Shown here: positions 6,149 through 13,100 of the stretch, in pieces
Layout: every line of letters starts with the position of its first letter
Numbering within the stretch: position 1 is the first letter of the stretch
NCBI GenBank assembly: GCA_938001995.1
Contig: CALLAV010000249.1
Span: 1-14,200 of the forward strand
Source of the DNA: an uncultured Amylibacter sp.
Lineage (GTDB): Bacteria > Pseudomonadota > Alphaproteobacteria > Rhodobacterales > Rhodobacteraceae
Length of the DNA: 14,200 nucleotides
Direction: 5' to 3'
The notes under the pieces: generated by a model
Told to the model about the DNA's origin: nothing
Database searches by the model: none
Seen by the model: the letters and a program-made list of their open reading frames with translations, nothing else
Made by a program: the position numbers and the translations under genes

Positions 6149-7039
6149 ATGAGCGGTTCAGCGCTAGACTATATCCCGCGTATCAAGGCCTATTACAAGG
6201 CGTTGGGATACGGGAAACCCTACGATTGGGCGCAAATGGACGCCGTGCCCTTTGCGCGGCTGTCAAAGCCGCTTTCGCAAGCGAGGATCGGGATTGTGAC
6301 CACGGCTGCGCCCTACAAGATGGGCGCGGGGGACCAAGGACCGGGTGCGCCGCATAATGGCATGGCGAAGTTCTTTGAGGTTTATGCCAACCCCATTGAA
6401 CCTGAACCCGATGTTCGTATTTCACATATCGCTTATGATCGCGTGCACACAACGGCGCTTGATCGACGGACGTTTTTCCCGTTGCGCGCGCTGATGGCCT
6501 TGCAAAAAGAGGGCGTCATTGGTGGGGTGAGCGAGAGGTTTTACGGGCTGCCAACCAACAGATCGCAACGGATCACCCACGAAGTGGATGGGCCAGCCGT
6601 TGTGGAATATTGCGTCGAAGACCACGTAGATGGAGCGGTTTTGGTGCCAAACTGCCCCGTGTGCCATCAGTCCGTTGCGCTCGCTGCGTCAGCATTGGAG
6701 GCTGCAGGGATTCCGACGGTTATCATGGGGTGCGCGCGGGATATTGTGGAGCAAGTGGGCGTGCCCCGATTGCTGTTTAGCAACTTTCCGTTGGGCAACG
6801 GGGCTGGGTTGCCCCACGATCGTGCGAGCCAGATAGAAACTGCGCGTATGGCCGTGCAGATGTTGGACAGCGCCCAAGCGCCGCGCACCACGCAGCAATC
6901 ACCGATTGAATGGTCGGGGGAAGCAAATTGGCAAAAAGACTATTCCAATGCCGACATGCTGAGCCGCGATGAAATCAAACGCCGCCGCGCGGCCTTTGAT
7001 ACGGTAAAGGACGAGGCCAAAGTGGTCAAAGCGGGGTGA
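6149..7039 (+). CDS. Glycine/betaine/sarcosine reductase component B-like (GrdB family) protein, cysteine form
   Basis: This 296-residue cytosolic protein resembles the substrate-binding component B (GrdB/PrdB) of clostridial glycine, betaine, sarcosine and D-proline reductases. After the VDGAVLVPNC segment comes C169-P-V-C172, where GrdB has Sec-x-x-Cys. It is followed by GIPTVIMGCARDIVEQVGVPR and FPLGNGAG, matching the G-I-P and P-L-G-N-P blocks of that family. Both positions are TGC codons, so no selenocysteine is needed. It is shorter than classical GrdB (about 430 residues). ATG 6149 has GGTGA six bases upstream. It is divergent from the nitrile hydratase operon. Its activity is unknown; a redox or C-N/C-S bond-cleaving step related to the neighbouring hydratase is inference. 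Confidence 0.72.
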   Translation: MSGSALDYIPRIKAYYKALGYGKPYDWAQMDAVPFARLSKPLSQARIGIVTTAAPYKMGAGDQGPGAPHNGMAKFFEVYANPIEPEPDVRISHIAYDRVHTTALDRRTFFPLRALMALQKEGVIGGVSERFYGLPTNRSQRITHEVDGPAVVEYCVEDHVDGAVLVPNCPVCHQSVALAASALEAAGIPTVIMGCARDIVEQVGVPRLLFSNFPLGNGAGLPHDRASQIETARMAVQMLDSAQAPRTTQQSPIEWSGEANWQKDYSNADMLSRDEIKRRRAAFDTVKDEAKVVKAG

Positions 7040-7084
7040 ATTTGTGCAAGTTTTTGGGTAAGGGGTTGAATTGTAACCAACTTT

Positions 7085-7177
7085 AAGACCCTGCAAATAT
7101 GAAGCGTCTAAAAGAGCGTCTTGTTTGAAGCTTCATATATGAAGCTTCTGGCGAACGCGTCTTAAATGCAGGGTCTT
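7085..7177. repeat. 93-bp structured element with nested inverted and direct repeats
   Basis: Outer arms AAGACCCTGCA (7085-7095) and TGCAGGGTCTT (7167-7177) are perfect 11-base inverted repeats. Inside is a perfect 22-base palindrome (7127-7148: GAAGCTTC arms around ATATAT). ATATGAAGC at 7097-7105 can also pair with GCTTCATAT at 7130-7138, giving a competing hairpin. ATATGAAGCgTCT (7097) and ATATGAAGCtTCT (7137) are direct near-repeats, and GCGTCT(T) occurs three times. The element lies between two converging genes. It could be a REP/MITE-like element or an RNA structure ending transcription. No coding potential was seen. Confidence 0.6.
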
Positions 7178-7218
7178 GATTTGCAGGATTTTTGGTACGG
7201 CCAAACGTATCCCCAAAC

Positions 7219-7246
7219 GAAAAAGGCACGCCCTGATGGACGCGCC
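7219..7246 (-). terminator. Rho-independent terminator of infC
   Basis: On the minus strand GGCGCGTCC (7246-7238) pairs with GGGCGTGCC (7233-7225) around the 4-base loop ATCA, with two G-T pairs. TTTTTCG follows. It begins 25 bases after the infC stop codon. Confidence 0.75.
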
Positions 7247-7271
7247 TTCAAACTTCAAATGGTCGCGCAGC

Positions 7272-7826
7272 TTACGCTTTGGCGACAGGGCCAATCATCA
7301 TAATCATCTGACGGCCTTCCATCTTGGGCATGTTTTCAACTTTACCCACTTCTTTTTCGGTCACAGCATCCGCCACACGGTGCAGCAATTCTGTGCCAAG
7401 GCGCTGGTGCGCCATTTCACGGCCACGGAACCGCAAAGTGATTTTCACTTTGTCGCCGTTTTCGAGGAACTTATAAACGTTGCGCATTTTCACATCAAAG
7501 TCGTGCGTATCCGTGTTTGGACGGAATTTCACCTCTTTCACTTCAATGATCTTTTGCTTTTTACGGGCCTCGGATTCCCGCTTTTGCTGTTCATATTTGA
7601 ACTTGCCGAAGTCCATGATCTTAACAACCGGTGGACTTGCGTTTGGGGAAATTTCGACGAGGTCGAGTCCTGCTTGAATGGCCAGCTCCATCCCGCGCGC
7701 GGGAGAGACTACGCCGACGTTTTCGCCTTCGGCGCCAATTAAGCGGATTTCGTTGGACGTGATGCGTTCGTTCACGCGGGGTCCAGTGTCGCGCTGTGGT
7801 GGCGCGTGATGTGGTCTACGGGCTAT
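7272..7826 (-). CDS. infC: Translation initiation factor IF-3, likely AUA start
   Basis: IF-3 binds the 30S subunit, keeps it apart from 50S and checks start-codon/initiator pairing. Family blocks are evident: [21 protein letters not shown], then [24 protein letters not shown] (N-domain and linker), [19 protein letters not shown] and [12 protein letters not shown] (C-domain). The first conventional start (GTG 7775) removes the conserved basic N-terminus. Reading upstream in frame gives [17 protein letters not shown], the expected alphaproteobacterial N-terminus, before a stop at 7854-7856, with no ATG/GTG/TTG available. The start is therefore placed at ATA 7826, 10 bases after AAGGA, giving 184 residues. 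Unusual infC start codons allow IF-3 to repress its own translation in E. coli. Confidence 0.93.
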   Translation of the reverse strand: MARRPHHAPPQRDTGPRVNERITSNEIRLIGAEGENVGVVSPARGMELAIQAGLDLVEISPNASPPVVKIMDFGKFKYEQQKRESEARKKQKIIEVKEVKFRPNTDTHDFDVKMRNVYKFLENGDKVKITLRFRGREMAHQRLGTELLHRVADAVTEKEVGKVENMPKMEGRQMIMMIGPVAKA

Positions 7827-7868
7827 TGGATTCGAGTCCTTTGTTGTTATCGTTCAGTCGATGCTTGG

Positions 7869-7896
7869 AATGTACACTGAATGGCGAAAGGTTCAA
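7869..7896 (-). promoter_or_regulatory. Possible sigma-70-type promoter for infC
   Basis: On the minus strand TTGAAC (7896-7891) and TACATT (7874-7869) are separated by 16 bases. Each matches the consensus hexamer at four of six positions. It would start RNA about 35 bases before the proposed AUA codon. Confidence 0.35.
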
Positions 7897-7935
7897 CCGC
7901 CGTTTTTGCCTAAAACATAGGGATATCGCGACCTT

Positions 7936-7950
7936 CCCCCAAATTGGGGG
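7936..7950. promoter_or_regulatory. 15-bp inverted repeat upstream of Ala-rich gene
   Basis: CCCCCAA and TTGGGGG form perfect 7-base arms around a single A, in the 220-base divergent gap between infC and the Ala-rich protein gene. It could be an operator. The loop is too short for a stable RNA hairpin without opening the arms, and no T-tract follows, so it is not a terminator. Three copies of GAATGGCG (7879, 7966, 8004) lie in the same gap. Confidence 0.3.
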
Positions 7951-8046
7951 TTGCATGAGGGCTGGGAATGGCGAAGCTGTTGAGCGGGAAAATGCCGTTT
8001 TGCGAATGGCGCTGCACAGACATCAGACAGACTTCAGGGAAAAACA

Positions 8047-9321
8047 ATGAAAAAGACAGCAGGATTTATAGCGCTCGCTTTGGTGGGGATCATCACAATT
8101 TGGGGCGTCACTGACAAAACACAAAGGGACAAAGCCACAGCAGCACAAGAAGCAGCGAAGACTGCATCGGAAACCGCGCAAGTTGCAGCACAAACCGCCG
8201 AACAAGGCGTGGCGGATGCGACAACTGCGGTAAGCGATGCCGCCGCAGCACTCGAGGCAGCGACTGCTTTGGTTGCAGAAAAGCAAGCAGCGGCAGAGGC
8301 AGCAGCAGCGGCCATTCCCGACGCGCAAGCCGCAGTGGACGCGGCCATGACAGCTGTCGGGGAACAAACCACAGCCGTTGAAACAGCACGCACGGCCGCT
8401 CAAGCTGCACAAGAAGCCCTTGATGCCGCGAGCTCCAGTGCAGAAACAGACGCGCTTGATGGAGCCAAAGCAGCGCAAGCAGCGGCGCAGGATGCAGTGA
8501 ACGCAGCCACATCTGCCGTTGAAGAGGCCAAGGCTGGCACAGCAGACGTGATGGCAGCGGTCGATGCCGCAAAAGATGCGTTGGTGTCTGCGTCCTCAGC
8601 GGCGGATGCCTCAGCGGCGTCAGCGCTTGAAGCGGCCTCTGTTGCGACAGAAACAGAAACAGCGGCGACATCTGCGCAAACAGCATTCGACGAACTGACA
8701 TCCCGCGCCGAAGTGGCGGCGTCTGACGACACAGCGCCTAAAGTTGATGAAGCAACGCTCGCATCAGCAGAAACTGCGCTTAATGCAGCCAAAGAAGCCG
8801 CCATGGCAGCAGCAGATGCAAAAGCCGCGGCGGACGCAGCAGCGGCAGCGGATCAAGAAGCCCTTGCCTCGGCCCAAGCTACGCTGAACGAAGCCATGGC
8901 CACAGCCACAGAAGCCAACGCACCCGTGCGCGCCGCAGAGGCTGCATTGGCGCAAGCGCAGGCAGCAGCCGAGGCACGCAACGCAGATGTAGAAACGGCC
9001 ATGGCAGCCGTAGAGGCATCTGCTGCAGCCGTTGCAGACCAAGAAGCGGCTGCAGGGGATGCATCCAACGCCTTGGCCCAAGCCGAAGCTGCATTGGCCG
9101 AAGCAAATGTTGGCGTTGAAACGGCGCAGGCTGGTCTTGCGAGCGCCACTGAGGCTGCTCAAACTGCGATGTCAGCCGTAACCGAAGCACAAGCCACAGC
9201 CGAGGCCGCACAAGCCAGTGCAAGCGCTGCGCAATCTGCGTTAGACACCGCTAAAACAGCAGCAACTGAGGCAAAAGAAGCCGCAGAAGCGGCGCTAGAG
9301 AGATTGAACGCGCTGAACTAA
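8047..9321 (+). CDS. Membrane-anchored, alanine-rich coiled-coil protein
   Basis: This 424-residue protein is not recognised. Residues 1-20 (MKKTAGFIALALVGIITIWG) are a signal peptide or signal anchor without a clear cleavage site. Everything after is low-complexity and helical: by eye over 40% Ala, plus Glu, Thr, Gln, Asp and Val. It has no Cys, His or Tyr and only one Trp (W19). Hydrophobic residues recur at heptad-like spacing, as in long coiled coils (TolA, Lpp, LEA-like proteins). A periplasmic rod tethered to the inner membrane is the simplest reading. ATG 8047 is preceded by AGGGA. A strong terminator follows. Similarity to any single family would be compositional, so function is unassigned. 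Confidence 0.85.
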   Translation: MKKTAGFIALALVGIITIWGVTDKTQRDKATAAQEAAKTASETAQVAAQTAEQGVADATTAVSDAAAALEAATALVAEKQAAAEAAAAAIPDAQAAVDAAMTAVGEQTTAVETARTAAQAAQEALDAASSSAETDALDGAKAAQAAAQDAVNAATSAVEEAKAGTADVMAAVDAAKDALVSASSAADASAASALEAASVATETETAATSAQTAFDELTSRAEVAASDDTAPKVDEATLASAETALNAAKEAAMAAADAKAAADAAAAADQEALASAQATLNEAMATATEANAPVRAAEAALAQAQAAAEARNADVETAMAAVEASAAAVADQEAAAGDASNALAQAEAALAEANVGVETAQAGLASATEAAQTAMSAVTEAQATAEAAQASASAAQSALDTAKTAATEAKEAAEAALERLNALN

Positions 9322-9341
9322 GCCACCGATTTACTTGTGAA

Positions 9342-9374
9342 AACGGCGTAGTCTTGCGACTGCGCCGTTTTTTT
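9342..9374 (+). terminator. Strong Rho-independent terminator
   Basis: AACGGCGTAGTC (9342-9353) pairs with GACTGCGCCGTT (9358-9369) as a 12-bp stem with one G-T pair and TTGC loop, followed by a run of Ts. It ends the Ala-rich gene 21 bases after its stop. Confidence 0.9.
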
Positions 9375-9486
9375 ACGCCAATTTTCGCCGATTGACTCAG
9401 GTTTTTGGAGAAAGGTGGTTGAACTTTCGCTTTTTGATAAGCAAATGCTGCAATGCAGAACATTAACCCAAAAGGGGAACCTGACT

Positions 9487-10089
9487 ATGAAAAATGTTAT
9501 CATTCTTGGCGGCGTCGTTGTCGCGGCTGTTGTTGGCTACTTTGTGTGGTCTTCGAACCAAGAACCCGCACAAGTCGCTGAAACGCCAACTGTTGAATCC
9601 ACGACAGAAGCCGTTGAAGACGCCGTCACCGAAACCACCGAAGACACAACAAATGCTGTTGAAGACGCTGTGGAAGAAGTCAAAACCGTTGTTGAAGATA
9701 AAGTTGACGAAGCCAAAACCGCTGTTGAAGATGCTGTCGATACTGCCAAAGAGGCGGCTGAAGACAAGGTCGAGGAAGTGGTTAATAATGTCACTGAAAG
9801 CGTAACAGAAACTGTGTCTGACACGGTATCCAACGTAACCGACAGCGTGACGGAAACTGTGACTGGCACAACAGATGCGGTGACAGAAACAGCTACCGAA
9901 GCTGTGACAGAGACTACGACAGAAGCTGTTACTGAAACCGCGACTGAAGCTGCGACAGAGGCAACAACAGAAGCCGCCACTGAAACAGCAACCGAAAGCG
10001 TGACAGAAACGGCGACACAAGCCGTTGAAGGCGCTGTCGACAGTGCAACAGAATCTGTAACGGACGCGATTAAGACTGTGACTGACTAA
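9487..10089 (+). CDS. Membrane-anchored Thr/Glu/Ala/Val-rich repeat protein
   Basis: This 200-residue protein is not recognised. Residues 3-21 (NVIILGGVVVAAVVGYFVW) are an N-terminal membrane anchor. The rest is acidic low-complexity: VEDAV/VEDKVDEAK blocks (about 40-100) then VTETV, ATEAVTETTTEA-type blocks (about 100-190). Val or Ala recurs at spacing 4-4-3, a hendecad-like pattern also seen in LEA proteins and right-handed coiled coils. It has no Cys, His or Arg, and no Leu beyond the anchor. Codons vary between repeats, so the pattern is kept at protein level. ATG 9487 follows AAAGGGGAA; a longer GTG 9415 start would bury the anchor. It is independently terminated from the preceding gene. 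Confidence 0.85.
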   Translation: MKNVIILGGVVVAAVVGYFVWSSNQEPAQVAETPTVESTTEAVEDAVTETTEDTTNAVEDAVEEVKTVVEDKVDEAKTAVEDAVDTAKEAAEDKVEEVVNNVTESVTETVSDTVSNVTDSVTETVTGTTDAVTETATEAVTETTTEAVTETATEAATEATTEAATETATESVTETATQAVEGAVDSATESVTDAIKTVTD

Positions 10090-10113
10090 GTCTTTTTTGT
10101 AGACACGATAAGA

Positions 10114-10141
10114 GGGGTCGCTTTGTGCGGCCCCTTTTTTT
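10114..10141 (+). terminator. Rho-independent terminator
   Basis: GGGGTCGC (10114-10121) pairs with GCGGCCCC (10127-10134, one G-T pair) around TTTGT, followed by seven Ts. It ends the Thr/Glu-rich gene and abuts the stop codon of the convergent gene at 10140. Confidence 0.85.
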
Positions 10142-10562
10142 ATGGAATTTCGATAAATTTACGTTCAAATGTGACCTGATCCGTAGTGTCATCATCATAA
10201 GTGATGCGCACCGTGACGCTGCTGATCGAACCTAGCGGTTGATCCGTATAGATCAATTGATCTTCGCCAATGGCTGCTGGGGTCGGACTGTCTTCGTTGC
10301 AGGGTGTCAACGGCCACTCTATCAACGGTGCCTCGGTGTTGATCGCATAAGATACGGCCGACAATCCACACCGCCATGCAAGCAAATGGGAAAAGTACAA
10401 CAGATCCTGCCCATTGAATTTACGCACCGCAATCCAATTTCCCTTGGTGGCGGTCAGGATCGGTTTTACCTCGGCAGCGGTCAGGAATTTACCCTGCGCC
10501 ACCACAGGCGCAGGGCCCAGAAGAGCGACAAGGGTTGCAGTCTTAAAGATGTTTTTGATCAT
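10140..10562 (-). CDS. Small secreted protein of unknown function
   Basis: This 140-residue protein has a clear signal peptide (K3...K7, hydrophobic TLVALLGPAPVVA, cleavage probably after A22). The mature part starts with a helix (FLTAAEVKPILTATKGNW) and has two cysteines, C65 and C88, that could form a periplasmic disulfide. It ends in alternating beta-type sequence (SVTVRITYDDDTTDQVTFERKF). No family was recognised. ATG 10562 has AAGAGA about nine bases upstream. It is divergent from the glycosyltransferase-like gene and convergent with the Thr/Glu-rich gene. Confidence 0.8.
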   Translation of the reverse strand: MIKNIFKTATLVALLGPAPVVAQGKFLTAAEVKPILTATKGNWIAVRKFNGQDLLYFSHLLAWRCGLSAVSYAINTEAPLIEWPLTPCNEDSPTPAAIGEDQLIYTDQPLGSISSVTVRITYDDDTTDQVTFERKFIEIP

Positions 10563-10658
10563 GTAAGCAGTCTCTTAGATATGTATTTTTGCGGCAGTTG
10601 AAAAAAACTTGCAGGCCAATAGACGCCCACCATTTCATTTTAACCTGTCTGTGGCTAT

Positions 10659-11675
10659 ATGTCAGCAAAACGAAGATGGGCAGGAACCGTGGCAAAAGAC
10701 TACAACGTATTTGCGATCGTGCAAGGCGGGCGGCTGGAATATGAAGCCGTGCTGTTTGTGGCGTCGTTCTTTGCCAAAAATCCGAATTTTTCTGGACGTT
10801 TGATCCTAGGTGAACCCCAGCCATCAGACCGCTGGGACGAAGATCCCCGCATTAAAAACCCCGCTGTACGGGATTTGTTATTGGATCTGGGGGCCGAGAT
10901 TATCCCTTTTCACAACGGAGTTTTCGGCAGTCGTTATCCTAACGGCAACAAGATTATTGGCCTGACGTGCCTGCCAGAAGGGGAGCCGTTTGTGTTTTTC
11001 GACACAGACACAGTGTTCACTGGGCGGCTCAACCAAGTTCCTTTTGATTTTGACAAACCGACCGCGTCGATGAAGCGGGAAAACACTTGGCCCGAGGTGG
11101 ATCTATATGGTCCTGGCTACGCGGAAATGTGGAAATCGCTCTATGATAAATTCGAGTTGGATTTTGAAGCCTCGCTTGATCTGAGCCAACCTGATGAGTT
11201 TTGGAAACGCTACATGTACTTCAACGCGGGATGGTTTTTCTACAAAGATCCTGCGGAGTTTGCGACCTTCTTCACCCATTACGCCACCGAGATTGAACGT
11301 GAAGCGCCGTGGCAGATTGAAACGCAAGAGCTGTATCCGTGGCTTGATCAGATTGCACTGCCGTTGGTGATTTCCAAGCTGGGTGGCGCGCGTGATACCA
11401 TCCCAAGCGGTTTGCTGGATGGAGAGGTCAGTTGGCATTACCGTTATGTGCCGCTGCTGTATGCTGTGGCCCCTGATGAGGTGGTTGAGACAGTCGAAAA
11501 AGTGCTGGCCCCCAACAAGATCAAAAAGGTCGTGAAGGCCCATGACCCGTATCGCCGTTTGGTGTTTCAGGGTAAGGGGCAGAAAATCCGTGATATGTTT
11601 GATCGCGAGAACCTTCCGCGCAAGGAAATGGCGATACGGCAGCGGATCAAGAAAAAGAACATGTGGTTCCGCTAG
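10659..11675 (+). CDS. GT-A fold glycosyltransferase-like protein (GT8-like motifs)
   Basis: This protein of up to 338 residues has no signal peptide. Three motifs in the right order suggest a retaining nucleotide-sugar transferase: a DxD metal site in VFFDTDTVF (D115, D117), FNAGWFFYKDP (188-198), and YPWLDQIAL (D230-Q231), like the FNAG and DQ blocks of GT8 enzymes. H294 in KAHDPYRRL could be the late metal ligand. Donor and acceptor are unknown. The end is strongly basic (RQRIKKKNMWFR), perhaps for membrane contact. The start is uncertain: ATG 10659 lacks a ribosome binding site, while GTG 10689 has AGGA only three bases upstream and gives 328 residues beginning AKDYNVFAIVQGG. It stands alone between a divergent and a convergent gene. 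Confidence 0.7.
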   Translation: MSAKRRWAGTVAKDYNVFAIVQGGRLEYEAVLFVASFFAKNPNFSGRLILGEPQPSDRWDEDPRIKNPAVRDLLLDLGAEIIPFHNGVFGSRYPNGNKIIGLTCLPEGEPFVFFDTDTVFTGRLNQVPFDFDKPTASMKRENTWPEVDLYGPGYAEMWKSLYDKFELDFEASLDLSQPDEFWKRYMYFNAGWFFYKDPAEFATFFTHYATEIEREAPWQIETQELYPWLDQIALPLVISKLGGARDTIPSGLLDGEVSWHYRYVPLLYAVAPDEVVETVEKVLAPNKIKKVVKAHDPYRRLVFQGKGQKIRDMFDRENLPRKEMAIRQRIKKKNMWFR

Positions 11676-11749
11676 CAGCGATGCGCTGTGATGCGCGGTT
11701 TGACTTTGGATATCTGGATCAAGAAAAAGGCTCTTAGCGGTTTATTAAC

Positions 11750-12067
11750 CTACTTGTTGCGGTTTTCTTTTTCAACGATGCCAGAAGTACCTTCGCGGCG
11801 TTCCAATTCTGCGAGCACGTCTTCGAATTTCACATCCCGCGATGCCAGCATGACGAAAAGATGAAAGATCACATCAGCGGCTTCTTCTGTGAGGTTCTTT
11901 TTGTCGCCTTTGGCGGCCGCGATGATGGCTTCGACGGCTTCTTCGCCGAACTTTTCGGCACATTTTTCGGGGCCGCGTGCGAACAGTTTGGCGGCGTAGG
12001 ATTTCTTTTCATCGGCCCCTTGGCGGGATTCAATGGTACGCGCGAGGCGGGTGAGGACGTTTGCCAT
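11750..12067 (-). CDS. hisE: Phosphoribosyl-ATP pyrophosphatase
   Basis: This 105-residue cytosolic enzyme removes pyrophosphate from phosphoribosyl-ATP, the second step of histidine synthesis. The MazG-like metal motif is present as E43-x-x-E46 (FGEEAVEAI) and E62-x-x-D65 (TEEAADVIFHL). ARGPEKCAEKFGEEA is typical of HisE. It is a stand-alone domain, not fused to HisI. ATG 12067 lies three bases after the hisF stop, so it is last in the operon. No convincing terminator was seen in the 74 bases before the convergent gene. Confidence 0.95.
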   Translation of the reverse strand: MANVLTRLARTIESRQGADEKKSYAAKLFARGPEKCAEKFGEEAVEAIIAAAKGDKKNLTEEAADVIFHLFVMLASRDVKFEDVLAELERREGTSGIVEKENRNK

Positions 12068-12070
12068 GAG

Positions 12071-12829
12071 TTATAACCTTACTGGGATGCCAGCGTTGTG
12101 CATATGTTGTTTTGCCTCGGCAATTGTGAAATCGCCAAAGTGGAAAATGGAGGCCGCGAGCACGGCGGATGCGCCGCCTTCTGTTACGCCTTCGACCAAA
12201 TGATCCAGCGTTCCGACACCACCTGATGCGATGACGGGGATGTTCACCGCGTCTGAAATCGCACGGGTCAGGGGCAGGTTAAAGCCTGCCCGTGTGCCGT
12301 CGCGATCCATTGAGGTGAGGAGGATTTCGCCAGCCCCTTTGGCGGCCATGTCTTTTGCAAAATCAACCGCGTCGATGCCGGTACCTTTGCGTCCGCCGTG
12401 GGTGAAAATCTCCCATTTTCCCGGAGAGACGGTTTTTGCGTCAATGGCGACAACGATACATTGGGAGCCGAAGCGGTTGGCAGATTGTGCCACCACATCG
12501 GGGTTTGCCACGGCAGCGGAGTTGAACGAAACCTTGTCTGCGCCTGCCAACAGCAGGTTGCGCACATCTTCTGGCACGCGCACGCCCCCCCCGATGGTGA
12601 GCGGCATAAAACACTGTTCTGCGGTGCGCCGCGCCACATCAAACATGGTGCCACGGTTTTCGACGGTTGCGGCGATATCGAGGAAGCACAACTCATCAGC
12701 ACCTGCCGCGTCATAGGCTTTGGCGGATTCCACAGGGTCGCCTGCGTCGATCAGATCGACAAAGTTCACGCCTTTGACCACGCGGCCGTCTTTGACATCA
12801 AGGCAGGGGATGATGCGGGTCTTAAGCAT
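12071..12829 (-). CDS. hisF: Imidazole glycerol phosphate synthase, cyclase subunit
   Basis: This 252-residue TIM-barrel enzyme uses ammonia from HisH to convert PRFAR to imidazole glycerol phosphate and AICAR. Catalytic D11 ([16 protein letters not shown]) and D130 (VVAIDAK) are present, as are the phosphate loops [10 protein letters not shown] and ASGGVGT. ATG 12829 begins the canonical [12 protein letters not shown] and overlaps the end of the upstream membrane-protein gene by eight bases. The in-frame extension to 13045 is not family-like. HisH is not in the window and may lie upstream of hisA. Confidence 0.97.
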   Translation of the reverse strand: MLKTRIIPCLDVKDGRVVKGVNFVDLIDAGDPVESAKAYDAAGADELCFLDIAATVENRGTMFDVARRTAEQCFMPLTIGGGVRVPEDVRNLLLAGADKVSFNSAAVANPDVVAQSANRFGSQCIVVAIDAKTVSPGKWEIFTHGGRKGTGIDAVDFAKDMAAKGAGEILLTSMDRDGTRAGFNLPLTRAISDAVNIPVIASGGVGTLDHLVEGVTEGGASAVLAASIFHFGDFTIAEAKQHMHNAGIPVRL

Positions 12830-13100
12830 TCTTTTTCTTTCGCCAGTCGAGGTAATAAAGTGTTCCGCCGCCCAAGAGGATCCAGAAGAAGAACAGGTTT
12901 GTGTTAGCAAACAGGCTGACGATTGGGTTGGTATTGTAAAGGGCTGAAACGTCGATGGACCCGATCTGGCAAGCCTGCATGATGCCGTCGTCATAGACGC
13001 AAATGCCGATGATATCGAGGAAGGTGGCAAACAGCACGACGACAAAGAACACGCAAAGGAACGCGAGGTAGACAGCGATTATGGCGGTTTTGGTGGTCAT
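12822..13100 (-). CDS. Small two-helix membrane protein within his operon (Y)
   Basis: This 92-residue protein is not recognised. It has two membrane helices (about residues 5-30 and 63-84) around an extracytoplasmic-type loop containing [17 protein letters not shown], and ends in RKKKNA. The loop shares CX9C-X5-D-x-S-x-L-x-N with the upstream neighbour (13097-13471), suggesting paralogy. It overlaps that gene by four bases and hisF by eight, so it is translated as part of the histidine operon. A catalytic role in histidine synthesis is unlikely; the association may only be shared transcription. Confidence 0.8.
   Translation of the reverse strand: MTTKTAIIAVYLAFLCVFFVVVLFATFLDIIGICVYDDGIMQACQIGSIDVSALYNTNPIVSLFANTNLFFFWILLGGGTLYYLDWRKKKNA

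Noticed and set aside
6653..6664. Possible selenocysteine (in-frame TGA) in the GrdB-like gene
   Set aside because: Both positions of the CPVC motif are TGC, and the frame has no internal TGA.
7085..7177. CRISPR array or dif/att site
   Set aside because: There is no regular repeat-spacer spacing, no cas or integrase gene, and the structure is nested palindromes rather than repeated units.
7828..7839. GGATTCGAGTCC resembling a tRNA T-arm
   Set aside because: No acceptor stem, anticodon arm or D-arm can be built around it, and it overlaps the infC leader.
8023..9223. Long minus-strand open frames opposite the Ala-rich gene, including Cys-rich and Ser/Ala-rich ones
   Set aside because: They are by-products of GCN-rich codons on the plus strand. 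They have biased nonsense compositions, overlap one another in several frames, and lack ribosome binding sites or family features.
9463..10020. Minus-strand frames opposite the Thr/Glu-rich gene
   Set aside because: Same cause: repetitive codons on the plus strand keep the opposite frames open. The plus-strand frame has an anchor, a ribosome binding site and a terminator.
11676..11749. Terminator between the glycosyltransferase-like gene and hisE
   Set aside because: Only short, weak pairings (for example GGTT/AACC) without a proper T-tract were found on either strand.
12830..13045. Longer N-terminus for HisF
   Set aside because: The extension is low-quality, Ser-rich sequence out of frame with the real membrane-protein gene. 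The canonical [12 protein letters not shown] begins at 12829.
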